Below are positions 38,041-50,359 of a DNA stretch of 64,000 nucleotides, in pieces. Location: assembly GCA_022749755.1 (NCBI GenBank), contig CM040440.1, positions 10,341,269 to 10,405,268 of the forward strand, in the 5' to 3' direction. Position numbers and translations under genes: made by a program. The number at the start of each line of letters is the position of its first letter. Positions within the stretch are counted from its first letter, which is position 1. The notes beneath the pieces are model-generated. The model worked only from the letters and a program-made list of their open reading frames with translations, was not told where the DNA came from and ran no database searches. This stretch comes from Azadirachta indica. Taxonomy: Eukaryota; Streptophyta; Magnoliopsida; Sapindales; Meliaceae.

Positions 38041-38517
38041 CTAATCGTTTAGGACATATATAGAAACTCGAAGTGGCTAAAGTTAATAGAGGTGAAAAAT
38101 AGATAAGGCTAGCTAAAAAAAATGCTAATTATTTTATTCTAAAATAAATTTAAATATAAATATATTAATTTTTAATTATTTAATTTGCATAGTCAATTCT
38201 TCTTAATTTTTTATTTTTCCCCATCTATTGTTTTTGCCAAAATTTTTATGAAGTAAATGTTTTTGGATAGAAGTAAAATAGATTAATTTCACCACCCAAG
38301 CTACATTAAGGAGCCAATAACTATGAAGTTATTAAAAGATTATTTGTTCTTTCTTTAAAGTGGATTTAGTACCAAAAAATTTGAAATAAATAGCAAAATA
38401 ATATCTTACTTCAGTGGATTGGATTAATATTTAACTATTCTATGTTTGGAGATAAATAAAAAAAGGTATGAAAATACAAAATAGTACATCAAGAACAAAA
38501 AATAAACAAATGTGACA

Positions 38518-38610
38518 AAGTGGTGGAGAGGTAAGGAATTTGGACCTTATAATTTTGCTATTTGTAAAATATTTATTATAATAAAATATTATTTTTTAAT
38601 CTAAACAAAT
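38518..38610 (+). repeat. 90-bp segment, first copy
   Basis: It begins aagtggtggagaggta and contains ttggaccttataattttgct. It is nearly identical to 39804-39892 and in the same orientation. Confidence 0.85.
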
Positions 38611-39774
38611 TAAATAATTAATAAATACAAAAGTCACCATTCAAGATAATTTTGTTTCAACCCTTGACAATTGTTGAGATCCTCAAATTCTCACGAACGA
38701 CTTAAAACATGTTTGATATTGTTGATTTTTATTTAATTTTAAGAATAAAATTGAAAAAATGCATAGTAAACACTAAATTTCAATGGAGTTTATTTACTCT
38801 TTTTTATTGCTTATATTTAAATCAAATGATTCTCTATCCTCAATTAGTGTGGTTTTAGAGTCACACTTTTTAAATTTCAAATATATCCTTATTAAATTAT
38901 ATGATTATAATTAATATTTGAGCTGCTATTTATCCAAAAGATAGAAAAAGAAATTTGATTATGATATAACGTTGCCACATTTGCGATAATATAATGTCAA
39001 CAGTTCCATAAATGATATAACATTGCGATGAATAACAATTTTACAATTACAAAAAATAATTAACTAAATAGTAAATATTTTCAAATAGGGATAAATAATT
39101 TATCATTTTAACAACTCTTATAGAATAATATAATTAAATAATAAAAATATATAATACACATTCAATATTGTAACAAACCCATAATTACATAAAATGCAAT
39201 AAAATATAGAATGTATTTCCATATAATATTTACAAATAGGGCTGCAACGTAACAGCTATATAGTATAGTTATTGTGTTTGATTCGTTAATAATTAATTTG
39301 AAATAGAGATGACCTATAAATTGTGTTAGAAAATCTAATTCTTTCATTCAATTAGATGAAAATATTAGATGTAGTATATGTAATGAATTAGAAAATCTAA
39401 TTCTTTCATAAATGTACTATGATTCTATTGACTAATGTTATTTGGATTAGTGGGTTAAGAGATTAAAAAAAAGTAAATAAATAAAAAATTGAACTATAAT
39501 TTTATTAATATATACTGATGAGATTATTTTAATCATTTAATATTTTTTCAACAGTCAACACAAGTCAATTAGATGAAAATATTATAGAAATTAGCAACAG
39601 AAGTTCTTATAAATTTTTATAAACTTTCTCCCGTTTTGTAATTTTTATAAAATTTAGGGGAGGTATGTGAAAATATCCCTTAACCAAATTGATGCACCAA
39701 ACCTGCCTACTACCTTTATTTTGATTGGGTTTCCTGTGGCCAATGGCCAAGCCGCCAATGCTTCAAGCAAAGCT

Positions 39775-39921
39775 AATAACAACAGTATTTGTTGCAAACT
39801 TTTAAGTGGTGGAGAGGTACGGATTTTGGACCTTATAATTTTGCTATTTGTAAAATATTTATCATACTAAAATATTATTTTTTATCTAAACAAATAACAA
39901 CAGCATTTGTTGCAACTTTTA
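39775..39921 (+). repeat. 90-bp segment, second copy, with duplicated flanks
   Basis: The copy at 39804-39892 is bounded by two versions of the same 29-bp word: aataacaacagtatttgttg at 39775-39803 and aataacaacagcatttgttg at 39893-39921. The flanks are absent from the first copy at 38518. This looks like a short copied insert with duplicated target. Confidence 0.8.
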
Positions 39922-40082
39922 CAGCTAATCACATTCCCTCTAATCTCATAATCTCATACAAATCATACTAAAATTTCCATAAAATGTTTTTTTTTTTTTA
40001 ATTTTTGTTTATCCGGAATTAGAGCTGAAGCAACATATTTTACTGTTAGGCTTTTAGCTGAAGGCTTATTATACTCATTGAA

Positions 40083-40100
40083 ACGCACGTGCCCGTGCGT
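40083..40100. promoter_or_regulatory. G-box in an inverted repeat, AP2M promoter
   Basis: Perfect 7-base arms ACGCACG and CGTGCGT are separated by tgcc, and a CACGTG G-box lies at 40086-40091, about 270 bp before the AP2M start codon. G-boxes bind bZIP and bHLH factors. Any function here is inferred. Confidence 0.45.
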
Positions 40101-40361
40101 GTCATACAGAGACTGTACGCATTACGCGCATCGGTTTAAGTCTGCAACTCTGGAGAGTTCGCATTCAACTCTTTTGAATTTTCCATTTCTACGATAAATT
40201 AAATTCTCCGTTTCACTTTTACCAACTCGTCTAGCGGTCTACTCGTCTTCCGTTCTCTGATCCCTTAATCCAAGTCCAATCACGGCCGTCCTTTTCGTCA
40301 AAATTTCCTAGATCTGGACCCCTTTCCTTGATTCATCACCGCTGATCCCGCTGGATCGGAG

Positions 40362-43300
40362 ATGCCGGTGGCTGCTTCGGCTATCTACTTCTTAAATCTT
40401 CGCGGCGATGTCCTCATCAATCGTCTTTATCGCGACGATGTCGGGTAATTTTTTTACTTGTGCTCTACTGTTTATCCATTTATTAATCATTTTTAGAAAG
40501 TATGTCAAGTTAATTTCTCATTTTATAATTTTTATAAGCTAATGCTGTTAAGAAATTGATTGTAAGATGAATTGAATTAAATTTGTGTGTAAATTTCGTC
40601 AGAGGAAACATGGTGGATGCGTTTCGAACGCATATTATGCAAACGAAAGAATTAGGCACATGTCCAGTGCGGCAGATCGGAGGTTGCTCGTTCTTTTACA
40701 TGAGAATCAGTAACGTGTATATTGTCATTGTTGTTAGCAGCAACGCTAATGTCGCTTGCGCATTCAAGTTTGTTGTTGAGGTATTTTTCATCTCATGGCG
40801 CCTGCTTTTGTTACTTGTATTTCTTAAACGCCTACAATGTTTGCAATGAGCAGTGAAAAGAGTTTTCTTTAGCTCCTGTCTAGTCTTTATTGGAGAGAAA
40901 GGAAGTTATTTGTTTCGTGCCTGTTGTTGATACTCCTATGATGTCCTGTATGCAGGCAGTTGCACTGTTTAAGTCTTATTTCGGTGGTGCTTTTGATGAA
41001 GATGCTATCCGGAATAATTTTGTTCTGATTTATGAGCTTTTGGATGGTAAGGAAATTGAATGAGATATTGATGGTACTTCTTAGCATTTGTGTGCTTCTA
41101 TGTAGTTGTAATGTTTTAATTATCTTCAAGTATGCTTTGATAGTTTAAGATGCTTATTAGTTGCTATAAGGATATTGGTTTTAGAGAGGCGCAGAACTTG
41201 TGGTTTATTCATTATAGGATTAAGAGAGTGTTCAAGAATTTTTGGGAATAATTTAAGCATTTCTTATTTCTTGTCAGAGACCCTTAGTTGCAACAAGGTG
41301 CAATACATTTAAAATTTTGTAGCCAAAAAGCTGGGGTCAGAAGTCTAATATGTCTGAAATCATTGTAGTTCCTATTTTCCTGAGTGATACAATTACTAAA
41401 ACATGAGTTTTGTCTTATTAAAGCAAGAATTTATTTGCTTTGGTGTTGTGACATACAATCAAACATTTTTTTATCTTTTAAAAATGTAATGGGCAAAGCC
41501 CAAAACATATAACTTTTTACCCTTTACATACCTTGGACTTGAACTCAGGCAGGGCGCCTAGGAAGTGGCTAACATACAATCAAACATTAGAATCCTCATT
41601 CTCCTTCCTTTTTTGCATCTCCGGGATGTTAAAATATGTACCAATGTAGGGAGTATCTAGCTTTGAAGGATGACCTACACGGTATGGTTCCCCATGTTTT
41701 TGATATCCATATGGTGCTTAGACCACAGTTTTCCTTGTTGCTCCAATTCTGGAATCATTTTATCCTGAACAAAACTCTTTGATCTTCTGACTGCCATTCA
41801 GTGTCTTGAATTAGTTGTATACTCTGGATTATGGAAATGTGCAATGAACATGTAGACAATCTAGACATATGTAATTGTAGCATCAAAGGATTTTGACTGT
41901 ACAATAGAGCCCTGAAACATAATAAATCCAAGCAAGAGACTAACAGAAAGGCACAGTGCTCGGTCAGGCAGCTGACAGCCCTTCAAGTTTAAATTATGTC
42001 GGTAACTATAACAAATAAAAGATATCAATGAATAATTGCTGGTTCAACTACTCCTTAACTTTGGCAAGTTAGTGCTATTAAAATAAAAAATAACATGCAT
42101 TAACAACAATGTTGGACATCTTTTACTTCATAATTTGGCATCGTTATTGTCATGAAATTGCATAGATGATTGATATCAACCTCTACAATGCAGAAATCAT
42201 GGTTTTTTTGGTTACCCACAAAATCTTTCTCCTGAGATTTTGAAGCTTTATATCACTCAGGAAGGAGTGCGCTCGCCATTCTCGTCCAAGGTTAGTTGTT
42301 TTTTTCCAGTAATTTTAGGAAATGCAGTACTTAAGCTTTTAGACTTTTGTTTTTTATGTTTTTATTTTTTCTGGTACATATTTGATTATCCTCAAAAAAT
42401 GTATGTAAAACTTTTGCATGTGTTTAAAGATTCAGTGGGTCTTCTCTGTTTGTATTATTTTACAAGGTTTTAATCATGTCTTTCTATTATGTGCAAAATA
42501 AATAGCCTTCCGATAGACCTGTCCCAAATGCAACTTTACAAGTAACGGGTGCTGTTGGTTGGCGCAGAGAGGGACTTGTTTATAAAAAGAATGAGGTGAC
42601 TAAATTTTCTCTCTCCATCTCTGTTTGCGTGTTTTTATGATGATCAATCTACTGAATTATATAATCTGTTTTGTGCAGGTCTTTCTTGATATTGTAGAGA
42701 GTGTAAATCTTCTAATGTCGTCAAAAGGTTGGTGAAGGTTTTGTAAAGCTTTATTTATTTATTTATTTATTGTTTCTTACAAATAACTTGGTGATCATAG
42801 GTAGCGTTCTACGTTGTGATGTAACGGGGAAGATTCTTATGAAGTGCTTCCTCTCAGGGATGCCTGATTTGAAGTTGGGTTTAAATGATAAAATTGGCCT
42901 TGAGAAAGAGTCACAGCTAAAATCACGTCCTACTAAGAGGTAGATTTGATGGGATAATGTATTACTCTTCAGATTTGTAATGGCTATGCTGTTTGTTTAT
43001 TTAGTGTCCTGCTTCTGTTATAGAGTACATTAGCAATGAAAATCTGGTTTTCAAACTTATGAGTTATAATCTTGGACAGCTTTTGTTTGAAAGTTTTCAT
43101 GCATACTACTTAGTGGATTAGCCTGAACATTATTACTGAACTATTAAACTCCAGGTTTTTGTGCAAGTCTTAGCAGTGATGACATAATCATTTTAACTGA
43201 TATAGGCAGTTCTAACTTTAAACTTAGTAGGTTTAGCATTTGAATTTCGCAAATTCGGTATTTGATTCATAAAGCATTTGGATTTATTTGAATGTGGGTT

Positions 43301-46300
43301 CAAGAATGCAAAGTTAGCTTTATTTTTTTTTTTGCCTGTTTTTATTCTAATATTTGAAGATGATATTCTTTGCAGTGGTAAAACAATTGAGCTTGATGAT
43401 GTTACTTTCCATCAATGTGTAAACTTGACAAGGTTTAACTCAGAGAAGACAGTGAGTTTTGTGCCACCAGATGGAGAGTTCGAATTGATGAAGTAAGTTG
43501 AAAACTCTTTTCTTGTGATCTTATATTCTTCAGTTGTAGCAGATTTATATTGTAGAACTAGGGTATGAAATGACATGCTATTTTCCTTTAATTTGTTAAA
43601 CATGCAGACTTTCCTATGTTTTATGTGTAAGTAAAATTAACTTCTGGTTTACCCATCCCCCCTTTGGCAGATATTTACATCTAATAAAAATATCAGTCCC
43701 TTAGTCGCGATTTATGAATTGAGATGTTACTGAGCTTGTTTAGCAATAAATATTGACTGATATATTGTGTTCAGTAGTTGAATATTTCATCGCATTCTTT
43801 TATCATTTTGGATGATATTTTCCCAATTATTTCCATCCTCATCCTCTTATAGATTCTGATTTTATCAGTTCCATTTTTTTCCACTTCGTCAAACATGATC
43901 ATACTATACGTTTGCTGTTAACTCAACAATAAGATCCCTGTGATTGTGTTTTTGATGGATTCCTTTCTTTGTAGACTGTCTGGCTTGTTCAAAAACTATT
44001 ATACTTTTAGTAGGTTTTATGTTCATCTATGTTGGTTTATGGCCATTTTGATTTCTTTCTAATATTCTTTCCCACAGATCATGGATGCATAACTTCAGAA
44101 TTTAAGGTTCATGGTTTTTAATTGGACTTGCACTCGTTATTATCATCTCAAGTGCTCAAATAACACTTCTTGTTTAAGCCATTGTTTCACTGCTTATAAT
44201 ATAAATTTATTAGGAGCTTATCTCACTGTCATTTCACATGTTGGAGTTTTCTAACAACAATAGGTGGTGTTTTACTTTAATAATGTTGCTATGAGTTATT
44301 GATTTTAATATCTTGTTGCAATAGGTATCGTATCACAGAGGGTGTTAATCTTCCATTCCGCGTCTTGCCAACAATTAAAGAACTAGGTCGTACACGTATG
44401 GAAGTAAATGTTAAGGTCTGTAATATGATATTTTCACAGTTGTCTTGAGAGTCAGGAGTTATGCAGTTGGCTTATATATTTTAAATTTCAGGTAAAGAGT
44501 GTTTTTGGTGCAAAAATGTTTGCCCTTGGAGTTGTCATCAAAATTCCTGTACCAAAACAGACAGCAAAGACAAGTTTCCAGGTGACATCAGGTCGGGCAA
44601 AGTACAATGCTTCAATTGATTGCTTGGTTTGGAAGTGAGTATATCAACTAATTCTTTAGGGCACTGATCTAATCTTTATTCTACATTATTATTACTATGT
44701 CTACATCATCTTTTCTTTGTATGTAAAGTAAATCTGTCTTCAAAAAGTGTGACCTGTCAGAAAGCTATATTATAACCACAATTGAGGGCAGAGGGACTAA
44801 ACTTACTTTTATGTTAATTATATTAATACAATTTAACTCCAAAATGGAGATATACAAGCATACTAAGTGTACAATATTCTTGTTTAGCTGCATCCATTTG
44901 TATCTGATTCCAATAATTATGGGCTCCTGGTAAGCTCGGATAGGAGAAGTGACATCTGATACAAAGGCCTGGGCTTTGGCTCTGTGAATCTGCAATTAAC
45001 ATTAGAAATTATCCTTAAAACTCCCTTGAATATATTCCCATGTCTTAAAATATAATTGTGGAAGATTAAGGGGTAAACATTCTTTTGCGCGCTAATGGAC
45101 CATAGCCGTATAGACAACTAAGGTCTTGTTTTACTTTTTAGTTCCCTAAAAAGTGAGAAGTTGCAAAAGCCCCATTAGCTTTATGGATCTGCTGATTGTA
45201 GATGCTTTCATGCATATCAATATTTGCCTTCATTGGGACAATTGCTACTGCATATTAGTAAATACAAAACTGAAATGGAGTTATAAGCATGCTAGAATCA
45301 AGCTTCTTATTCCAAGTGACGAAACATTTGTATCCAGTATGTTTTAATTTTGTGGTACATGCCATCATATTCCATGGATAATATACAAATGACAATTAAA
45401 CCCCCTTTCTTTCTTCCCCTGCCAAGAAATAATATAGCTGCACACAATCCTTTTACATACTTGCAGTTATTTCGTGCTTCATTTATGCTCTACTGGTTCG
45501 TCTTGCTTGCTTAGATTTTGTCCCTACAAATTTCTTAGTGTCTTGTTCTCATTCTTTCCAGGATAAGAAAATTTCCTGGACAGACCGAGCCTACCATGAG
45601 TGCAGAGGTTGAGTTGATTTCCACGATGGCTGAAAAGAAGTCTTGGACAAGGCCACCAATTCAGATGGAGTTTCAGGTTCCTAATTATGTTTCTCTTTCA
45701 CAAGTTAATTAAATTGAATTCATGTGAATTGTTCTATTGTCTCATGATAATGTTCCAAGGCATTGTGGTTGTCTTGTTAACATCACATTGTCAATCCCTG
45801 TCAGGAGATCAAAAGTTATACTCCTGACATCATTGTAACAGTACTGCACTTGAATTCTGTCACATGGTATGCATGTCACTGTTTTTAGATTTACCAGCAG
45901 TAAACATGAGCTATAATAAAAATTTTGTGGTTGTTATTGGTTATTTCTGTTATTGGACAAGAGTAGCATATTGTCCAAGCTCTTGAACTGGATGTAGACG
46001 TCTTATCAACGGATTGGTTAATGTGTTGAATATATAACAAAATTTGGATCTTTCTAACTTGCAATCCTTCGGAAAATCACTGATTATGGAACTTATGGAG
46101 CCCCCTCAACTGAAAGGAGGAGCGTTTTACTTACGAGTTATAGTTGGTCTTGTTATTTAAGGCAAGGAATGTTATCATTAAGTTACTTGGGTGGATATTT
46201 ATTTTTCTTGTGACTAGCAATGAGCCCGATTTGTTCGGTTGAAGGTCTATATAATTTTTTATTTTTAAAAACTGACAAATGGTGCCTTTGCAATTGACTT

Positions 46301-46860
46301 GTCGATTATTTTTCTTCTCTCTCTGAATAAAGTGCAGAAAGGGGGAAAGTATTATCGGACAATAACTATAATTTTTATGCCTTTTTTTGATTTGTAGAAG
46401 TAATGATTTTTTTTATTATTATTCTTAAATGGTTGTTGATGGGTTTAGGTTCGAGATTAAAAGATTTGAGTTATGAGTTAGTGTAGCAGCTTTAACTATT
46501 TTTTTTTGGTATTTGTAAAACTTACGTGTAATGAGAAAATGAAGGGTACAAAAAATCTGAACCATTAGCTTTCATTCATGGCATCTACTTGTGGTTGCCT
46601 GTACTCTGCATAATTTCTTTCAGAAGGAAAACTGACCGGCTGTACTTTTGTTGTTGTAGGTTCCCATGTTCACAGCATCAGGTTTACGTGTTCGTTTCCT
46701 TAAGGTAATCACTTTTGCTTATCAAGTCAGATTCTTTTTGTAGGGAAAACACATCATTCAACTTAGCAAATCTCTGCAGGTATGGGAGAAGAGTGGATAC
46801 AACACTGTTGAGTGGGTTCGTTATATTACTAAAGCTGGTTCATACGAGATTAGGTGCTAG
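40362..46860 (+). CDS. AP2M: AP-2 complex subunit mu, with a +2 frameshift in exon 4
   Basis: Thirteen exons: 40362-40444, 40603-40780, 40956-41046, 42194-42290, 42506-42595, 42679-42727, 42801-42939, 43376-43492, 44325-44415, 44492-44634, 45562-45676, 46660-46704 and 46780-46860. All are GT-AG. Apart from two extra bases in exon 4, the joined frame gives 438 residues, the usual plant length. The protein is the medium chain of AP-2, which binds YxxPhi cargo and phosphoinositides at clathrin-coated pits on the plasma membrane. The N-terminal longin-like domain runs from [16 protein letters not shown]; the mu homology domain follows and ends [13 protein letters not shown] threonine in [13 protein letters not shown] (residue 163, frame-corrected) aligns with the AAK1 phosphosite of animal mu2. 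In exon 4 the conserved EIMDFGYPQ is disrupted by a T7 run (42203-42209); read as given, translation stops at 42241-42243 after 133 residues. Confidence 0.95.
41468..41571 (-). mobile_element. SINE-like insert in AP2M intron 3
   Basis: A 104-bp insert is flanked by a perfect 17-bp direct repeat, acatacaatcaaacatt, at 41451-41467 and 41572-41588. On the minus strand it shows a box B-like GAGTTCAAGTCC and ends in an A-rich tail (AAAAGATAAAAAA) against the duplication. That combination is typical of retroposition by LINE machinery. No box A is evident, so it is probably 5' truncated. Confidence 0.75.
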
Positions 46861-47820
46861 AAACATGCATCATAGGTGCACGAAGACTTCTTCAGACGAC
46901 TCTGGTGAGATGGGAATATTTGGCAGCTATTGTAGTTATAAGCTGGAAAGAATTGTTTCACAGATTTGCCTTACAGCTTCCCTCTCAAATGATGCAGCTC
47001 AGCTTCCTCTTTCTGGTATTTTTGGAGGCATATTTGATTGCTCATGATGGAGTTCTGTCAATATTATTATCTTTCATTGAATATTTTGGTTTGATTTTTG
47101 TGTTTGTAAAGGCTAGCTTAATGGATAGAAATTCCAAAACTAATAGCTGACATTGTTTACTGCTACTACGCCTATGGACACTTGTAATGATAATATTTTT
47201 TTAGGGTGAAAATGACTTTGATTGTTTGGAGTTTGGATTGATTCCTTAAGATGTTAAGTGTTGATTTATATGAAAGAGTCGACCTGGACTTGACCTCTGT
47301 TTTGTTTTGTTTCGATTTGTTTTTTCAAACGTTCTAATAGCTTCTTCCTGGCTTTTACTTTCAAAGCAAGCAAAAAGTAAATTTTAGAAGTGTTGTCCTG
47401 ACAATTTGAGTGCACTTTTTGACTATGGGAATGCCCATGTCTCTTCCCATAACGATGCTTCCTTTTGCCTTTTGCCCCTTGATTGCTCCCTACTTTTCAA
47501 GCACACTTTTGGAGGTGCGCTTCTGCTTTTTTGATATGGCAATGAAATGAATTCTTGTACTACAGACACACCGAAATGGCCTTACAGAATTCGATTGGAA
47601 GCCATTTGCCTCACATCTGTACCTTTTAGGGTTCGGTTTCCCCCCGAGATTGTTCATCATTTTTGTTTAATTATTTTTTATAAGAAAAAAATTTATAAGT
47701 CTCTAAATTCTGTTTTATTGAACTAATTTTAAATTTTAATTCATTAAAAATATTGATTATATTTTTATTTAGTAATAATTAATTAATAAAATATTTTTAA
47801 ATTTCTAACTAGACATAAAT

Positions 47821-47850
47821 AATATAATAATAATAATAATAATAATAATA
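47821..47850. repeat. (AAT)n microsatellite
   Basis: About nine near-perfect AAT/ATA units. Confidence 0.9.
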
Positions 47851-48778
47851 ACTATTATTTTATAACATTTGATAATTAAATATTTATTAATATATTATAA
47901 TTAAAATATATATTTATTTATTTTACAATATATTAATAATTCAATATTAATTATATATTAACATTAAACAAATAAAAATAATAATATATTATGATTTAAA
48001 CAAAACATATTTATATATAACTAAATACTAAATACATAATATAATCAAAGTAACATATATTATTTATAACATAAATAAATTTATTAACATGTTATAAAAT
48101 AATATTATTATTTCATTATAGTTTGTTAAATTTTAAAATTTTAATAATTGTTTTTGTTAACAACTATCTTTAGATAGAGGTATAATTATGAAAATAAATA
48201 AGTACATTAAACTATGACTAAACCTTGGTGACTGATGTCTTATCCAATTCCAAATTAATGCCTGTTTCTTCATTAGGTGTGCTACTTAAATTCATTCATT
48301 TATACCTTCTTAAAACTAATTAATTTATGTCAACACAATTTCCTAACAGGGCTGTAGCAAGGACAAATGTTATTTATGTTAACGCCTATTTCTCAATTCC
48401 CAAGAATCTCTTGCTCGAGTTTTCAACATTTAGTTCTTCAAGTTAAGCTCTCCACATGAGCTTTGAGTCGAATGTTGCATGTTTTACATTGGATTCCTAT
48501 TTGGCCAATTTTGTAAATGTTTATTCGCTCAAAGAGCCATTTTTCAAAAATAGTATTGGGCAAAACTAATACTTTTTTTTTTCATATTTTTCTTTATTTT
48601 TTAAATTAAAATGACATAATTTTTTATATACTTTTGACTGTTAAAATTAAATTTAATATATATATTAATTATATGTGTCAAATTTAATATCAGTCATATA
48701 AAGTATATAAATTTAACAGTTCATAAATAATATAAAAATATATACAAATTTTGCGGGTTATTGATTTATCCCTCTATG

Positions 48779-48804
48779 TATATATATATATATATATATA
48801 TATA
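48779..48804. repeat. (TA)n microsatellite
   Basis: About thirteen uninterrupted TA units inside AT-rich spacer. Confidence 0.9.
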
Positions 48805-49995
48805 AACAACTTTTTAATTTTTTATAATTTTTAACATTATTGATAAATCATTAAATTTAAAAACTTCAATAATTATATTAAATTTTACATATGTATTAAT
48901 TTTGATGTATTAGTTATACATTAATCATAAATGTTAAATTTAATATTAATTGTCTAAAATATTTAGATCTAATGATTTACAAATAATATAAAAAATTTTA
49001 TAAAGTTAATATATATTTGATTTTTTTTCTAATATATATTATATAATATTGGGAGGTTGGGAAAATTAAATATAAATTTATTGCCCACTAAATAAATTTT
49101 TTTTGGGTTATTAATTTCTAGCTCTTTTTATTTTGTTCGGGGAGATTACTGCTTGGCTATGAAGATGTCAATTCTGAAATTTGTTTTTGCATACTAGAAG
49201 GTGCAATTTGATAGGATATTTTGAATAATAATTGAGAATTCAATTAGCAGCTTTTAGTAATGGCCAAAAAATGCTAGTTGTAAAGCATAATAACCAATTA
49301 TAGTAATTACAACCTAAGCAATGTATAAATGATTAATTGGGATATTAGTACCCTCTTATAATTAATTTCATTAATAAGGAATCTATTTGCAATTTAATCT
49401 AATTTATAATTTTTAATAACCTTAATTTTGGCAATTATTGGCATTATTAATTATAATAATAAAAATCACCCATTTATTATAATTATAATACAAGAATTTT
49501 GATCTCGCACCAAATTATTATTTACAAAATACGTAAATATTCATTATAAACTAAATTTAGGGTTGGCTTAGAAGTGTTAAAAGAGAAAATTTTAAAACAT
49601 AAAAATGCAAATATTTTAGGGTTTTTATACTTTTTTAAAAAAATAATTAAAATGCTTAAATCATTCTCATAAAACTCCCAATATTATTTTAATTATTATG
49701 CAATTATTTTACTAATTTTAAAAAATTAAACATAATATTAATTAAATTTAATAAATACCCTTAAAATAAATGGCGTAATAGATGAATAAATATTTATACT
49801 TCTTAATTTAATACTTAAATAATACTAGTTAGTACTAGTCTTTATTTAACTTATCATTAAACCAATTAAGAACTAAGATTATTTCTGCCCAATCTAACAA
49901 TCTAGGCATCAAATATTTTCACACCCCTTTTTTACTTTTCCTGTATTACCCTTCTAACTCCACCAACAAAAGGTCCATCAACCTATAACAACAAG

Positions 49996-50004
49996 CCACG
50001 TGTC
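49996..50004 (+). promoter_or_regulatory. G-box/ABRE-like site upstream of AHL
   Basis: CCACGTGTC lies about 360 bp before the AHL start codon. It carries the CACGTG core recognised by bZIP and bHLH factors. This is a motif match only. Confidence 0.4.
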
Positions 50005-50280
50005 CCAAAAATTGAAGTAACTGAAAAAAACTTAAAACCTCTTTTAACATTTTAAAACCCTACTTAAAAGAAACTAAAACACATCCCCATTTATCTCTCT
50101 CTCTGTGGGTTTGGTTCGGTTGATTGGTTCTCTTTCCCTTTTTGTTTCTTAGTGTTGATACGAAACTTAAGTTCCATTTCCAAGTAGATAACTCACACAA
50201 CACGAACTTTTTCGTTACTTGAACTCAAAATAAATTCAATTCCATTTTCACTGACGCACACATTTTCGTTTTCCCTCAAA

Positions 50281-50325
50281 GAATTGAAATTGAAAAATTG
50301 GAAATTGAAAATTGAAAATTGAATT
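50281..50325 (+). repeat. Short tandem repeats in the AHL 5' leader
   Basis: The word attgaaa recurs four to five times with 9-11 bp spacing just before the coding start. It contains no ATG, so no upstream reading frame is created. Confidence 0.6.
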
Positions 50326-50359
50326 TCGAAGTTCAAACGACTCTTCGTCTATCTTTGCA

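Larger units (their letters stand above)
38041..40361. other. AT-rich spacer upstream of AP2M
   Basis: No gene is seen. It contains the duplicated 90-bp segment described separately, and the last 300 bp form the AP2M promoter and 5' UTR, which is less AT-rich. Confidence 0.5.
46861..49995. other. Intergenic region between AP2M and AHL
   Basis: The first 300-400 bp are probably the AP2M 3' UTR. From about 47650 to 49900 the sequence is extremely AT-rich, with simple repeats. No gene, LTR or inverted element is apparent. Confidence 0.5.

Noticed and set aside
47650..49900. Possible matrix attachment or origin region because of extreme AT content
   Set aside because: AT-richness alone is not evidence in this genome; no specific motif set was seen.
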